From NCBI GenBank assembly GCA_963726665.1, contig CAVSDW010000012.1:620001-684000 (forward strand): a stretch of 64,000 nt of DNA, written 5' to 3'. The number at the start of each line of letters is the position of its first letter. The stretch's first letter is position 1. Source of the stretch: RPQJ01 sp963726665. GTDB lineage: Bacteria > Pseudomonadota > Gammaproteobacteria > Steroidobacterales > Steroidobacteraceae. Shown here piece by piece: positions 26,112 through 38,770 of this stretch. A program made the translations under genes and the position numbers. The notes below the pieces were generated by a model. It was not told the origin of the DNA. It searched no databases and saw only the letters and a list, made by a program, of their open reading frames with translations.

Positions 26112-27878
26112 CTTGCGAACTCCCGGTCGAGTGCAGTCCCGACCGCCGCGTCCAGCGACCGATGGAACGCCGTGTTGACGGCGCGATCCACCGGAACCTC
26201 GATCACGTGCCGACCACCCTCGAGGGCGCGCGCGAGCGCAGCGGCGAACGATGGCGCGGAGTCCACCCGCACGGCTTCCCAGCCGAGGCCGCGCGCCAGG
26301 TCGCTGAGGTCGAGGCCGTGCGGCACCGCGAACATGCGCTCGAACACCGGCCGGTGCAGCGCCTTCGCCGCAGGCAGGTACTCGAAGATCCCGCCACCAT
26401 CGTCGTTGCTCACGACGATCGTGAGGTCTGCATCCTGCATGCGGCCGGCGAGCAGGCCGGCGACGTCATGCAGCAGGGCGAGATCGCCGCACCACAGCAC
26501 CGTCGGAACGCCCAGTGCAGCGGCAGCACCGAGCGCCGAGGACACGAGTCCGTCGATCCCGTTCACGCCGCGATTCGCGAGCACCCGCAGCGGCGCCCGG
26601 CGCGATCCCGCAAACGCGTCGACGTCGCGGATGGCCATGCTGTTCCCGGCGTAGAGCGTGGCGCCGGCCGGAAGTTGCGCCCAGAGCGCAGCCGCGAGAT
26701 GGGGCGTCAGGAACCGCGGCTCGGCAGCAATGGCCGCTCCAGCGGCGGCGCGTGCGGCGCGGTCCGCGCGGTCCCATTGCGACCTCCACGACCGGGCTTC
26801 CGCGCCGGGCGTCCCGCCCAGTGACGATACGATCGAGCAGAATTGACTCGGCACCGCGCGGCAGGAACGGTTCGCGCGATGCTGCGGGTCCCGGTATCCG
26901 CCCGCCGGATCCACCAGCCACAGGTCCGCGGAGGCGTGCCGCGCCAGCCATTCGTTGATCGCCCTGCTGGTCGGCGGCCCGCCAAAGCGCACGACGAGGT
27001 CGGGGCGCAGCGACGATGACGCAGCCGCGTGTCGCAACAGGAGATCCGCGCCGTGGATCACTGCCCCGCGCGGCATGTCGCTCGCACGCAGCCCGGACGC
27101 GGGATCGGCGATGACCGGCCAGCCGAGCGCATCGACGAGCCCGGCAACGGCAGCGCCCAGCGACGGATCCCACTGGTCGGGACCGAGAACCAGTACGCCG
27201 CGTGCTGCGCGGCCGATCTCGCCCGCGAGATCCGCGCCGTCGACCGGCGCAGGAGTCCGCACGGGAATCGGTGACTCGACCGCCGGCGGCCCGATCTCGA
27301 CCGGCTCGATCTGCGACGGCAGCAGCGGTTCACGGAACGGCAGGTTGAGATGCACGGGGCCCGGCACGGGACCGGTCGCCTCGGCGACTGCGCGGCGTGC
27401 GAGCGCGCGGGCGTACGTCGAGTTCATTGCCGCGCTCGCCCGGGCAGGGAGCTTCCTCGCTCCAGCGCGTGAAACCTGCGTAGAGAGTGCGCTGCTCCAT
27501 GGTCTGCGCAGCCCCCCAGGCTCGCAGTTCCGGCGGGCGATCCGCCGTCAGCACGATCAACGGCACGCGCGAATGGCAGGCCTCGGCGACCGCGGGCAGG
27601 AAATGCGCGCCGGCCGTGCCCGACGTGCAGAGCAGCAGCGCGGGCCGGCCCGTTGCCTTCGCATATCCGAGCGCATGGAACGAAGCGCTGCGCTCATCGA
27701 CGTGAACGCCGTGCAACAGCCCCGGCCGTTCCGAGATGGCCAGGGCCAGGGGCGTCGAGCGCGAGCCGGGGCACACGAAGGCGGCGGCAACGCCCGCGGA
27801 ATGCAGCGCCTCGACGAGCGCTCGCGCGAACCGGAGGTTCGCGGTGCCTGCGTTGCCGGCGTCAGTGCGATCGCTCAT
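26108..27878 (-). CDS. menD: SEPHCHC synthase MenD (one frameshift)
   Basis: A thiamine-diphosphate enzyme joining 2-oxoglutarate and isochorismate. The N-terminus has VCPGSRSTPLALAI and LLCTSGTAGAHFLPAVAEA; the second part has GPVHLNLPFREPLLP and the ThDP region WCGDLALLHDV followed by VSNDDGGGIFEYLP. The first frame reaches RWSEEAP and the second continues from LPARASAAMNSTY. Removing one base near 27454 gives RWSEELPARAS and an unbroken 589-residue protein, the family length (about 556-590). The ATG at 27878 overlaps the menF stop. An error in the sequence is more likely than a real mutation. Confidence 0.93.
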
Positions 27879-29158
27879 CAGGGTGCTCCCCAGAGCAACG
27901 GGCCCAGCACGGTGCGCAGCTTGAGCTCGGTCTCGGTGAATTCGGCCAGGGGCTGTGAACGGGCCACGATACCCGCCCCCGCCCACGCGGTGGCGCTGCG
28001 TCCGCGCGCCAGGGCCGAGCGCAAGGCTACCGCAAACTCGCCGTCGCCGTCCGACTGCACGAACCCCACGGGTCCTGCAAACCAGCCACGCTCAATGGAC
28101 TCGTTCTCTTCAAGCCAGCGCAGCGCCGCCTCGCCGGGGGCGCCGCCGACCGCCGGGGTCGGATGAAGGCGCCGCACGAGTTCCAGGATGCTCACGGGTT
28201 CGGCCTTGCGGCGACGGGCCGCAAGTTCGGTGCAGAGGTGCTGCACCGTCCGTGTGCGGAGCAGGACCGGTTCGCGCGCGACCTCGACGTCGTCGCAGCA
28301 ATCGGCCAGCGCCTGCTGCAGGTAGCGCACGACGATGTCGTGCTCGGCCGCATTCTTGCTGCTGTCGCACAGGGCCTCGCCGAGCGCGGTGTCGGCGGCC
28401 CGCGATGCGCCGCGCGGCGCGGTGCCCGCCAGCGCCGCAGTCGACACGCGGTCTCCCTGCACGCGGACCAGGCGTTCGGGGCTCGCACCGAGGAAAACCG
28501 CATCGCCCGCGCCGACGGCGAACAGCGTGCAGGTCGGAAACCGCTCGCGCAGTGCGATCAGCCAGGCGACGGGGTCGATCGGGGCGCCCGTCGTGACGTG
28601 CACCTCGCGCACGAGCACGACCTTGCGCAGGCGACCGGCGCGGATGCCCTCCAGGATCCGCTGCACGCGCTCCATGTAGGGCTCGGATCCACCGTTTCCG
28701 ATCTCGACCACTCCGCGAACCGGGTGGCCCAGGGCAAGCGCACGCGGGCTCAACGCCGCCCACCGGCTGCCGACACAGACGTCCCGCACGCTCGCGCCGT
28801 TCTCCTGCCAGTACACGAGCTCCGGCAGCCTGAGCTCTCCGTCCGGAAAGCCCTGCCACAGGCCGCCGGCGTCCTTCGCGGGCGCAAAGGCGAACCCGCC
28901 GACGAGCTGCGCGATCCGGGGCCCCGGTCCCTCCCAGGCGATTCTCGAGAAGATCTCCCGCGCGCCCGCCTCGGCCTCGCGGAAGCGCTCCGGACCCGAG
29001 GCCGTCACGCAGGCCGCCGACCCCACGCCGACCCGGTACCGCCCTTCCGAGGGCTGCTCCCAGTAGAAGCGTGGCGCTGCGCCCGCCGCCGCAAATACCT
29101 GGAGCGGGTCGACCGGCTCGCAGGGCTCGGATCGCAGCTTGATGGGCGGATTGGTCAC
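27878..29158 (-). CDS. menF: Isochorismate synthase MenF
   Basis: About 426 residues of the chorismate-utilising family. It converts chorismate to isochorismate, entry to the men pathway. Motifs are VVLVREVHV, LGASPERLVRVQGDRVSTAALAGT-type core (positions about 225-250), SSKNAAEHDIVVRYL and RRLHPTPAVGGAPGEAAL, followed by RGWFAGPVGF. The first ATG-like start is uncertain: GTG 29158 gives a normal N-terminus with a poor ribosome site and TTG 29209 is a longer option. It is the first gene of the operon, divergent from ppiB across 131 bp. A siderophore role (EntC) is unlikely because all the men genes follow. Confidence 0.94.
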   Translation of the reverse strand: MTNPPIKLRSEPCEPVDPLQVFAAAGAAPRFYWEQPSEGRYRVGVGSAACVTASGPERFREAEAGAREIFSRIAWEGPGPRIAQLVGGFAFAPAKDAGGLWQGFPDGELRLPELVYWQENGASVRDVCVGSRWAALSPRALALGHPVRGVVEIGNGGSEPYMERVQRILEGIRAGRLRKVVLVREVHVTTGAPIDPVAWLIALRERFPTCTLFAVGAGDAVFLGASPERLVRVQGDRVSTAALAGTAPRGASRAADTALGEALCDSSKNAAEHDIVVRYLQQALADCCDDVEVAREPVLLRTRTVQHLCTELAARRRKAEPVSILELVRRLHPTPAVGGAPGEAALRWLEENESIERGWFAGPVGFVQSDGDGEFAVALRSALARGRSATAWAGAGIVARSQPLAEFTETELKLRTVLGPLLWGAP

Positions 29159-29289
29159 GGCGGACACTTTACCTGTTGCGGCCCCGGGCGCAGTACGGGG
29201 CCTCCGCAAGCCGGGTCCCGGGGCGTGACATCGGGGCCGCGGCCATTCACTATTCCGCCCCCGTCACACACTCTTCACGGATTCCCGCC

Positions 29290-29784
29290 ATGATTCGCTT
29301 CGAGACCACGCTGGGCAGCTTCACCGTCGAACTCTTCGAGAAGGAGGCGCCGATCTCCGCGAAGAACTTCCAGGACTACGCCGAGGCCGGCCACTTCGAC
29401 GGCACCGTGTTCCACCGGGTGATCCCGGGATTCGTGATCCAGGGCGGCGGCCTCACCGCCGACATGAAGCAGAAGTCCACGCGCGCTCCGATCCGCAACG
29501 AGGCCGACAACGGACTCAAGAACCGCCGCGGCACGCTGTCCATGGCTCGCACCAACGACCCGCACAGCGCCACGTCGCAGTTCTTCGTCAACCTCGTGGA
29601 CAACGCCTTCCTCGACCCGGGCCGCGGCGGCGCAGGTTATGCCGTGTTCGGCCACGTGACCGAGGGCATGGACGTCGTGGACAAGATCGCGGCCGTCAAG
29701 ACCGGCAACAAGGGCGGCCACCAGGATGTCCCGCTCACGCCTGTCGAGGTGACGAGCGCCAGGCGGATCGCCGCAGCCGGCTGA
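29290..29784 (+). CDS. ppiB: Peptidyl-prolyl cis-trans isomerase (cyclophilin B type)
   Basis: 164 residues. A compact cyclophilin with FHRVIPGFVIQGGG, MARTNDPHSATSQFFVNL and FGHVTEGMDVVDKIA, the active-site segments. No signal peptide, so it is cytoplasmic like PpiB. ATG 29290 begins directly at the first beta strand; an upstream in-frame ATG would add an unrelated 38-residue stretch. It is divergent from menF and followed by mtgA after 29 bp. Confidence 0.96.
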   Translation: MIRFETTLGSFTVELFEKEAPISAKNFQDYAEAGHFDGTVFHRVIPGFVIQGGGLTADMKQKSTRAPIRNEADNGLKNRRGTLSMARTNDPHSATSQFFVNLVDNAFLDPGRGGAGYAVFGHVTEGMDVVDKIAAVKTGNKGGHQDVPLTPVEVTSARRIAAAG

Positions 29785-29813
29785 GCCGCAGCGTCCGCGC
29801 GCAGGCTTTGCAC

Positions 29814-30530
29814 GTGGCCAGGCGACGCGCCCGGTTGTCGCGGCTGCTGCGCGGCCTCGCGCTTGCGCTGGCGGCCTGGGCGGCGGTCACCGTGGCGATC
29901 GTGGTGGCGCTGCGCTGGATCGACCCGCCGTTCACTTCATTCATGCTGCAAAGCCGCGTGGGCGCTCTTTTCGGGAGCCAGCCCGGCTATGAGTTCCGTT
30001 ACGACTGGCGGGACTGGAACGCGATCTCCAGGAACGCAGCACTCGCGGTCGTCGCCGCCGAAGACCAGCAGTTTCCGGAGCATCACGGCTTCGACTTCAA
30101 GCAGATCGACAAGGCGCTCGCGGACCGCGAGCGCGGGCGGCGCGTACGCGGTGCGAGCACGATCTCGCAGCAGGTGGCGAAGAACCTTTTTCTCTGGCCC
30201 GGACAGAGCTGGTTCAGGAAGGGCCTCGAAGCCGGGATCACCGTATTGATCGAGCTCGTGTGGAGCAAGCAGCGCATCCTCGAGGTCTATCTCAACGTCG
30301 CCGAATTCGGCCGCGGCACCTTCGGGGTGCAGGCAGCGAGCCGCCGGTTCCTCCACAAGGACGCGGCGCGCCTCACGCGCTCCGACGCGGCACTGCTCGC
30401 CGCGGTGCTGCCCGCGCCCAAGCGTTTCCGGGTCGACGCACCCTCGCGCTACGTGCGGCACCGGCAGGCGTGGATCGAACGACAGATGGCCTCGCTCGGC
30501 GGCGCGGCCTACGTGCAGGGACTGGACTAG
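29814..30530 (+). CDS. mtgA: Monofunctional peptidoglycan glycosyltransferase
   Basis: About 238 residues of the GT51 family. It polymerises lipid II glycan strands at the inner membrane. A single N-terminal membrane helix (LALALAAWAAVTVAIVVAL) precedes the catalytic domain with AAEDQQFPEHHGFD (catalytic Glu), RGASTISQQVAKNLFLW, RKGLEAGITVLIELVWSKQR and EVYLNVAEFGRGTFGV. No transpeptidase domain follows. The start is not certain: GTG 29814 has AGG 8 bp upstream and TTG 29808 is in the same frame. Confidence 0.95.
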   Translation: MARRRARLSRLLRGLALALAAWAAVTVAIVVALRWIDPPFTSFMLQSRVGALFGSQPGYEFRYDWRDWNAISRNAALAVVAAEDQQFPEHHGFDFKQIDKALADRERGRRVRGASTISQQVAKNLFLWPGQSWFRKGLEAGITVLIELVWSKQRILEVYLNVAEFGRGTFGVQAASRRFLHKDAARLTRSDAALLAAVLPAPKRFRVDAPSRYVRHRQAWIERQMASLGGAAYVQGLD

Positions 30531-30543
30531 GCCGGGGATATCG

Positions 30544-32001
30544 ATGACGCATACTCGCATCCTGATCGTCGGCGCCGGCCACTCCGGCATCTGCATGGGC
30601 ATGCGGCTCAAGCGAGCCGGCATCGACGACTTCGTGATCGTGGAAAAGGCGGCGTCGCTCGGCGGCACCTGGCGCGACAACACCTACCCGGGCGCCTCCT
30701 GCGATGCGCCGTCTTTCCTGTACAGCTTCTCCTTCGCGCAGAAGACGGACTGGAGCCGGCGCTTCGCGTGCCAGCCCGAGTTGCTCGGGTATGCCGCAGA
30801 GTGCGCGGTCAAGGCCGGACTCCTGCCGCACTGCCGCTTTGGTTCCGAGGTGAGGGCGGCGCGCTTCGACGAATCGACAGACCGGTGGCAGGTCGACCTC
30901 GCCGACGGGTCGTCGATCGAAGCGGACTTCCTGGTGACCGGCATGGGCCAGCTGCATCGCCCGGCGACCCCCGACCTCGCGGGCCGGGGCGAGTTCGCGG
31001 GGCCGCAATTCCACTCGGCACACTGGGACCACTCGGTCGACCTCACGGGCAAGCGCGTCGCCGTGATCGGGAACGCGGCCAGCGCCGTGCAGTTCGTGCC
31101 GCAGATCGCGCCGCTCGCCGAACGGCTCACCGTCTTCCAGCGCTCGGCAAACTGGCTCCTGCCGCGCAAGGACCGCCTCTACTCGCCGCGCCTGCATCGA
31201 ATGATGAAGCGCTGGCCGTGGCTCGCGAAGCTGCGACACGACTGGCAGTGGTTCTTCTTCGGCGAAATGATGCTGACGCCGCTGATGAAGCGGGTGCGAA
31301 TCGCGCAGTGGGCCGCGCGGCAGCGAGCCCTCCTGCACCTGCGCCGGCAGGTCGCGGACAGCACGCTGCGCTCGAAGCTCGTGCCCGATTATCCGATCGG
31401 CGCGCGACGCGTGCTCTTCAACGACGACTACTACCCGGCGCTCGGCCGCCAGAACGTGCGGCTGGTGACCGAGCCGATCGATCGCATCGAGGCAGGCGGC
31501 GTGCGCACGGCGAATGGCGAACTGCACGACGCAGACGTGATCATCTACGCAACCGGCTTCAAGGCCACCGAGTTCCTGGCGCCCATGCAGGTGAGCGGCC
31601 TCGGCGGGCGGGCGCTCTCGGACGAGTGGAGCCGTGGGGCGCACGCATATCTCGGGGTGACGGTCAGCGGCTTCCCGAATTTCTTCATGCTCTACGGCCC
31701 GAACACGAACCTGGGGCACAACAGCATCCTGGTCATGATCGAGGCACAGGCCGGTTACGTCGTCGAGGCGATCGAGCGCCTGCGCGCGAAAGGCTCGAGG
31801 CGCCTCGACGTCCGTCGCGAGGTGATGGACGCGTACAACCGCGAACTGGCGCTCGATCTTGAGAAGTCGGTCTGGGCCGATGCGAAGGGAAGCTGGTACA
31901 AGCTCGCGGACGGCAAGATCACCAACAACTGGCCGCACGGCACGATCCGATACCGCCGGCTGCTCAGGACGGTCGACCTCGGCGACTACGAAGTCGTCTG
32001 A
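30544..32001 (+). CDS. Flavin-containing (Baeyer-Villiger type) monooxygenase
   Basis: 485 residues. FAD is bound by VGAGHSGICMG and GGTWRDNTYPG; the NADPH fold starts at VAVIGNAASAVQ. Between them is FAGPQFHSAHWD, which fits the Baeyer-Villiger fingerprint FxGxxxHxxxW(P/D) exactly. It should oxygenate a ketone or similar substrate with NADPH and O2; the substrate is unknown. It lies 14 bp after mtgA, with no functional link apparent, and is followed by a lipoprotein gene. Confidence 0.93.
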   Translation: MTHTRILIVGAGHSGICMGMRLKRAGIDDFVIVEKAASLGGTWRDNTYPGASCDAPSFLYSFSFAQKTDWSRRFACQPELLGYAAECAVKAGLLPHCRFGSEVRAARFDESTDRWQVDLADGSSIEADFLVTGMGQLHRPATPDLAGRGEFAGPQFHSAHWDHSVDLTGKRVAVIGNAASAVQFVPQIAPLAERLTVFQRSANWLLPRKDRLYSPRLHRMMKRWPWLAKLRHDWQWFFFGEMMLTPLMKRVRIAQWAARQRALLHLRRQVADSTLRSKLVPDYPIGARRVLFNDDYYPALGRQNVRLVTEPIDRIEAGGVRTANGELHDADVIIYATGFKATEFLAPMQVSGLGGRALSDEWSRGAHAYLGVTVSGFPNFFMLYGPNTNLGHNSILVMIEAQAGYVVEAIERLRAKGSRRLDVRREVMDAYNRELALDLEKSVWADAKGSWYKLADGKITNNWPHGTIRYRRLLRTVDLGDYEVV

Positions 32002-32065
32002 AGGCGCGGAACTTCCGCGCCCCGGCCGGTTCGAACTCATTACCATCCTCAGTGGAGATACCGAC

Positions 32066-32986
32066 TTGCACAGGCCATCGATTCGCTCGCTGACCCCGGC
32101 CATGGTGGCCACCCTCGCCGTCCTGACGATCGCCGGCTGCGGCAAGGCACCGGCTCCCGCCGCCAGTGAAGTGGCCACGGATACTGCAGCCACCGCGCAG
32201 CCGGCCGACACCGCGGCCGCAGACGCCGCGGCCGCGGATGCGGCGCGCGCCGCAGAGCTTGCGGCCAGGGAAAAGGAGGTCGCCGACCGCGAGGCAGCGG
32301 TAAAGCAGCAGGAAATCGAGGCGGAACTCGCGCGTCGGACCGCCGAGTCCGAGCAGCAGGCAGCGGCGGCCAGGGCCGCAGCGGCGAAGAAGCAGGCAGC
32401 GAAGAAGGCCCCGCCGGCAGCGGTCGCGTCCACACAGCCGCAGCCGAAGGCCCCGCCGCCACCGCCTCCCCCGCCGATCGTCGTGCCCGCCGGCACACCG
32501 CTCGCGATCGAAATCGTCTCGCCCGTGAGCACGAAGACCGCCGTGGTGGGCAACGCGGTGCAGGGCCGTCTCGCCTCCGACCTCGTCGTGGGCGGTCGAT
32601 TTGCCGCCGCCGCCGGTTCTGCGGTGAGTGGCACCGTGACCACCGTGGTGTCCGGCAGCAAGAAGATCGGAGGGACGCCGACGCTCGGCATCACCTTCAA
32701 CAGCCTCGCGCCGAACAGGGGTGCCCCGATCGCGATCAGCGCGCGCCTGCTCCAGCAGGGCGAGAGCGACACGGGCAAGGACACGGCCAAGGTGCTCGGC
32801 ACGACCGCGGCCGGAGCGATCATCGGCCACCAGGTCAGTCACAAGAACGGCGCGGTGGTCGGCGGCATCATCGGTGGTGCGGGCGGGCTCGCGATCGCGC
32901 AGACGACCGGCGGCGAGGTGAGTCTCGCCGCGGGCACCGTCATCAGCGCGCCGCTGGACGGCGCCGTCCAGATCGCCGGCAACTGA
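32066..32986 (+). CDS. Lipoprotein with Ala-rich coiled coil, Pro-rich linker and glycine-zipper-like C-terminus
   Basis: About 306 residues. TTG 32066 is the probable start: GGAGA lies 7 bp upstream and it gives a lipoprotein signal with lipobox LTIAGC (Cys near residue 25). After a Ala/Thr-rich stretch comes a charged coiled coil (AREKEVADREAAVKQQEIEA), a run of eight prolines, and a C-terminal beta-like domain ending in a Gly-rich segment (GGIIGGAGGLAIAQ) resembling glycine-zipper outer-membrane proteins. I do not recognise a family with a known role. It is probably anchored in the outer membrane. It converges on metH. Confidence 0.78.
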   Translation: MHRPSIRSLTPAMVATLAVLTIAGCGKAPAPAASEVATDTAATAQPADTAAADAAAADAARAAELAAREKEVADREAAVKQQEIEAELARRTAESEQQAAAARAAAAKKQAAKKAPPAAVASTQPQPKAPPPPPPPPIVVPAGTPLAIEIVSPVSTKTAVVGNAVQGRLASDLVVGGRFAAAAGSAVSGTVTTVVSGSKKIGGTPTLGITFNSLAPNRGAPIAISARLLQQGESDTGKDTAKVLGTTAAGAIIGHQVSHKNGAVVGGIIGGAGGLAIAQTTGGEVSLAAGTVISAPLDGAVQIAGN

Positions 32987-33011
32987 TCGTCAGGAACCCG
33001 CCGGCGCCGCT

Positions 33012-36715
<3,704 letters not shown>

Positions 36716-36717
36716 CT

Positions 36718-37641
36718 TCAGGCTCCTGTCGCCGCGCGTGTCGCGGCAGGTCGCACGCCGAGCGCGTGGCAGATCGCGTACGCGAGCTCGGCACGGTTCA
36801 GCGTATAGAAGTGGAATTCCTGCACGCCCTGCTCCTGCAGGCGGCGCACCTGGTCGATCGCCACGCTGGCCGCGATCATCCGGCGCGTCTCCGGATCGTC
36901 GTCGAGGCCGTCGAAGCGGTGCGCGAGCCAGTCTGGCACGCTGGCGCCGCAGCGCTTCGCGAACCGGAGCATCTGCGGGAATCGGGTGATGGGAAGGATG
37001 CCCGGCACCAGCTCCGCCTCGATGCCACGTGCGGCGCAGCGGTCGCGGAAGCGCAGGAAAGCGTCGGTGTCGAAGAAGAACTGCGTGATCGCGCGGTGCG
37101 CGCCCGCATCGATCTTGGCCTTGAGCCGATCGAGGTCGAACTCAGGCGTAGGCGCCTCCGGGTGCGTCTCGGGATAGGCCGCCACCGAGATCTCGAAATC
37201 GCCCACGGTGCGCAGGCCGCGCACCAGGTCCTCGGCGTAGGCGAAGCCGCCGGGCTCGGGACGGTACTGGCCCTGGCCGGCCGGCGCGTCGCCACGCAAC
37301 GCCACGATGTGCCGCACGCCGGCGTCCCAGTACTTGCGGGCGACGTCCAGGATTTCCTCGCGCGGCGCCCCGATGCAGGTCAGGTGCGGAGCCGGCGTCA
37401 GCGTGGTTTCCTGGAGGATGCGCGTGACGACGTTGTGCGTGCGTTCGCGCGTCGATCCATCCGCGCCGTAGGTCACGGACACGAATCGCGGCCCGAGCGG
37501 CGCGAGACGCTCGATCGAGGCCCACAGGGTCCGCTCCATCTCCGCGTCGTTGGGCGGAAAGAATTCGAACGACACCAGCGGCGGCCGTCGCAGCCCGGAC
37601 GCGGCCGACTCGGATTTTTCATGCAGGGCGTTCGATTCCAT
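36718..37641 (-). CDS. metF: 5,10-Methylenetetrahydrofolate reductase
   Basis: About 307 residues. A flavoprotein TIM barrel that makes methyl-THF for MetH. Features are PPLVSFEFFPPND with the catalytic Glu, SVTYGADGSTRERT, HIVALRGDAP, AYPETHPEAP and ITQFFFDTDAFLRF. ATG 37641 has AGGA upstream; the longer frame would overlap the regulator gene, which ends at 37668. It lies between the regulator and metH on one strand, so regulator-metF-metH is a single operon. Confidence 0.97.
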   Translation of the reverse strand: MESNALHEKSESAASGLRRPPLVSFEFFPPNDAEMERTLWASIERLAPLGPRFVSVTYGADGSTRERTHNVVTRILQETTLTPAPHLTCIGAPREEILDVARKYWDAGVRHIVALRGDAPAGQGQYRPEPGGFAYAEDLVRGLRTVGDFEISVAAYPETHPEAPTPEFDLDRLKAKIDAGAHRAITQFFFDTDAFLRFRDRCAARGIEAELVPGILPITRFPQMLRFAKRCGASVPDWLAHRFDGLDDDPETRRMIAASVAIDQVRRLQEQGVQEFHFYTLNRAELAYAICHALGVRPAATRAATGA

Positions 37642-37667
37642 CCTCGATTCCTCGCTGGTCGCGGCCT

Positions 37668-38591
37668 TCACGCAGCCCGCTCCGCCCGCTCGGGCGAGAC
37701 CGTGGCCACGAGCACGTGCAATCCCCCGGCATCCGCGGGCCGCAGCCGCTCGCAGAAGAGCCCCGCCTCCGCGATCCATCCGCGCAGCGTCGCGAGCGGG
37801 TTTCCGCCCCCGGCACGCGCCGCCATGGCCTCGTATTCCTCGATGATCGTCAGCCGTCCGCCCGCGCGGAGCACGCGAGCCGATTCCCGCAGCCACTCGC
37901 CCCTGCGCGCTTCCGTGCCGAGCACACGGTCGAGGACGATCGCGTCGAAGCTCGCGGCCGCGAGTGCTGCCCCGGGCAATCCGCCGTGCTGCAGTTCGCA
38001 GTGCGGGTATCCGTTGCCGTGCAGGCTCGCACGCGCCTTCTGGACCTCGTGCCGCGACTCGCTGACACCCACGATTCGACGCGCCCGGGAAGCCATGGCG
38101 CCCAGCATCTCGGCCGGCGCCGGGCCGGCATAAAGCACCGCGTCGAAACCGCGATCGCCCTGCTCGGAGACGACGACCCGCGCGAGTTCCCTGCTCGCCG
38201 TCGACGCAGCGGCAAGGTCCTCCGCCGCGTCGGGATTCGCGCCGCCGGAGCGTGCCCGCTCGGCCAGGACCGCAGTGGCTCGCTCCCGGTCCAGCGCGAC
38301 GAGTGCATCGTCGCGATCGAGCAGCTCGAGCAGCGCGCGAACCAGTTCCGCGCCCTCGCCGTCCGCCGGCACCCGGTGGAAGACCCAGTGCTGCTCCCGG
38401 AAGCGCTCGAGCAATCCGCCATCGCTCAGCAGCTTGAGGTGCCGTGACACCCGCGGCTGGCTCTGGCCCAGGATCGCGGTCAGATCGGACACGGTGAACT
38501 CACCCAGCGCCAATACCGCCAGCAGCCGGAGACGGCTGGGCTCGGCGGAAGCCTTGAGCCCCCGGAGCATGCGCTGATGGGACTGAGTCAT
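37668..38591 (-). CDS. ArsR-type HTH regulator fused to a SAM methyltransferase domain (SahR-like)
   Basis: About 307 residues. The N-terminus is an ArsR winged helix (LKASAEPSRLRLLAVLALGE, ILGQSQPRVSRHLKLLSDGG). The C-terminus is a Rossmann methyltransferase-like domain (FDAVLYAGPAPAEMLGAMAS, FDAIVLDRVLGTEARRGEWL, RAGGRLTIIEEYE). This architecture matches regulators of methionine and S-adenosylhomocysteine cycling in proteobacteria, and its place directly upstream of metF and metH supports that role. The effector is probably SAM or SAH bound in the second domain (inference). ATG 38591 follows an AT-rich region with an inverted repeat that could be its own operator. Confidence 0.9.
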   Translation of the reverse strand: MTQSHQRMLRGLKASAEPSRLRLLAVLALGEFTVSDLTAILGQSQPRVSRHLKLLSDGGLLERFREQHWVFHRVPADGEGAELVRALLELLDRDDALVALDRERATAVLAERARSGGANPDAAEDLAAASTASRELARVVVSEQGDRGFDAVLYAGPAPAEMLGAMASRARRIVGVSESRHEVQKARASLHGNGYPHCELQHGGLPGAALAAASFDAIVLDRVLGTEARRGEWLRESARVLRAGGRLTIIEEYEAMAARAGGGNPLATLRGWIAEAGLFCERLRPADAGGLHVLVATVSPERAERAA

Positions 38592-38602
38592 CGAATGCAA
38601 AT

Positions 38603-38618
38603 ATAAACAACTCTTTAT
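38603..38618. promoter_or_regulatory. Candidate operator of the metF-metH operon
   Basis: ATAAA-CAACTC-TTTAT is an inverted repeat with 5-bp arms, 11 bp upstream of the regulator's ATG, in a distinctly AT-rich patch (38590-38636) of an otherwise GC-rich region. An ArsR repressor would be expected to bind such a symmetric site near its own promoter. The rest of the gap to 38770 holds nothing else I can name. Confidence 0.4.
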
Positions 38619-38770
38619 TCTTTTACCACCGTCCCCGCTTCTGGCGGTGCTCCAACGGGCCGCCGGGAACGCCCTGGCGCGACCCAAGCTTCGAGCTTGA
38701 TCGCGCAAGTTGTTATCATGTCTGGAAATCCTAGGACTCCGGACGCCATGACGACCTGCCGGCCAGCCCG

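Noticed and set aside
37642..38770. Possible SAM or cobalamin riboswitch before the metF-metH operon
   Set aside because: No B12-box or SAM aptamer core is recognisable. The operon is headed by a protein regulator with a nearby symmetric site.
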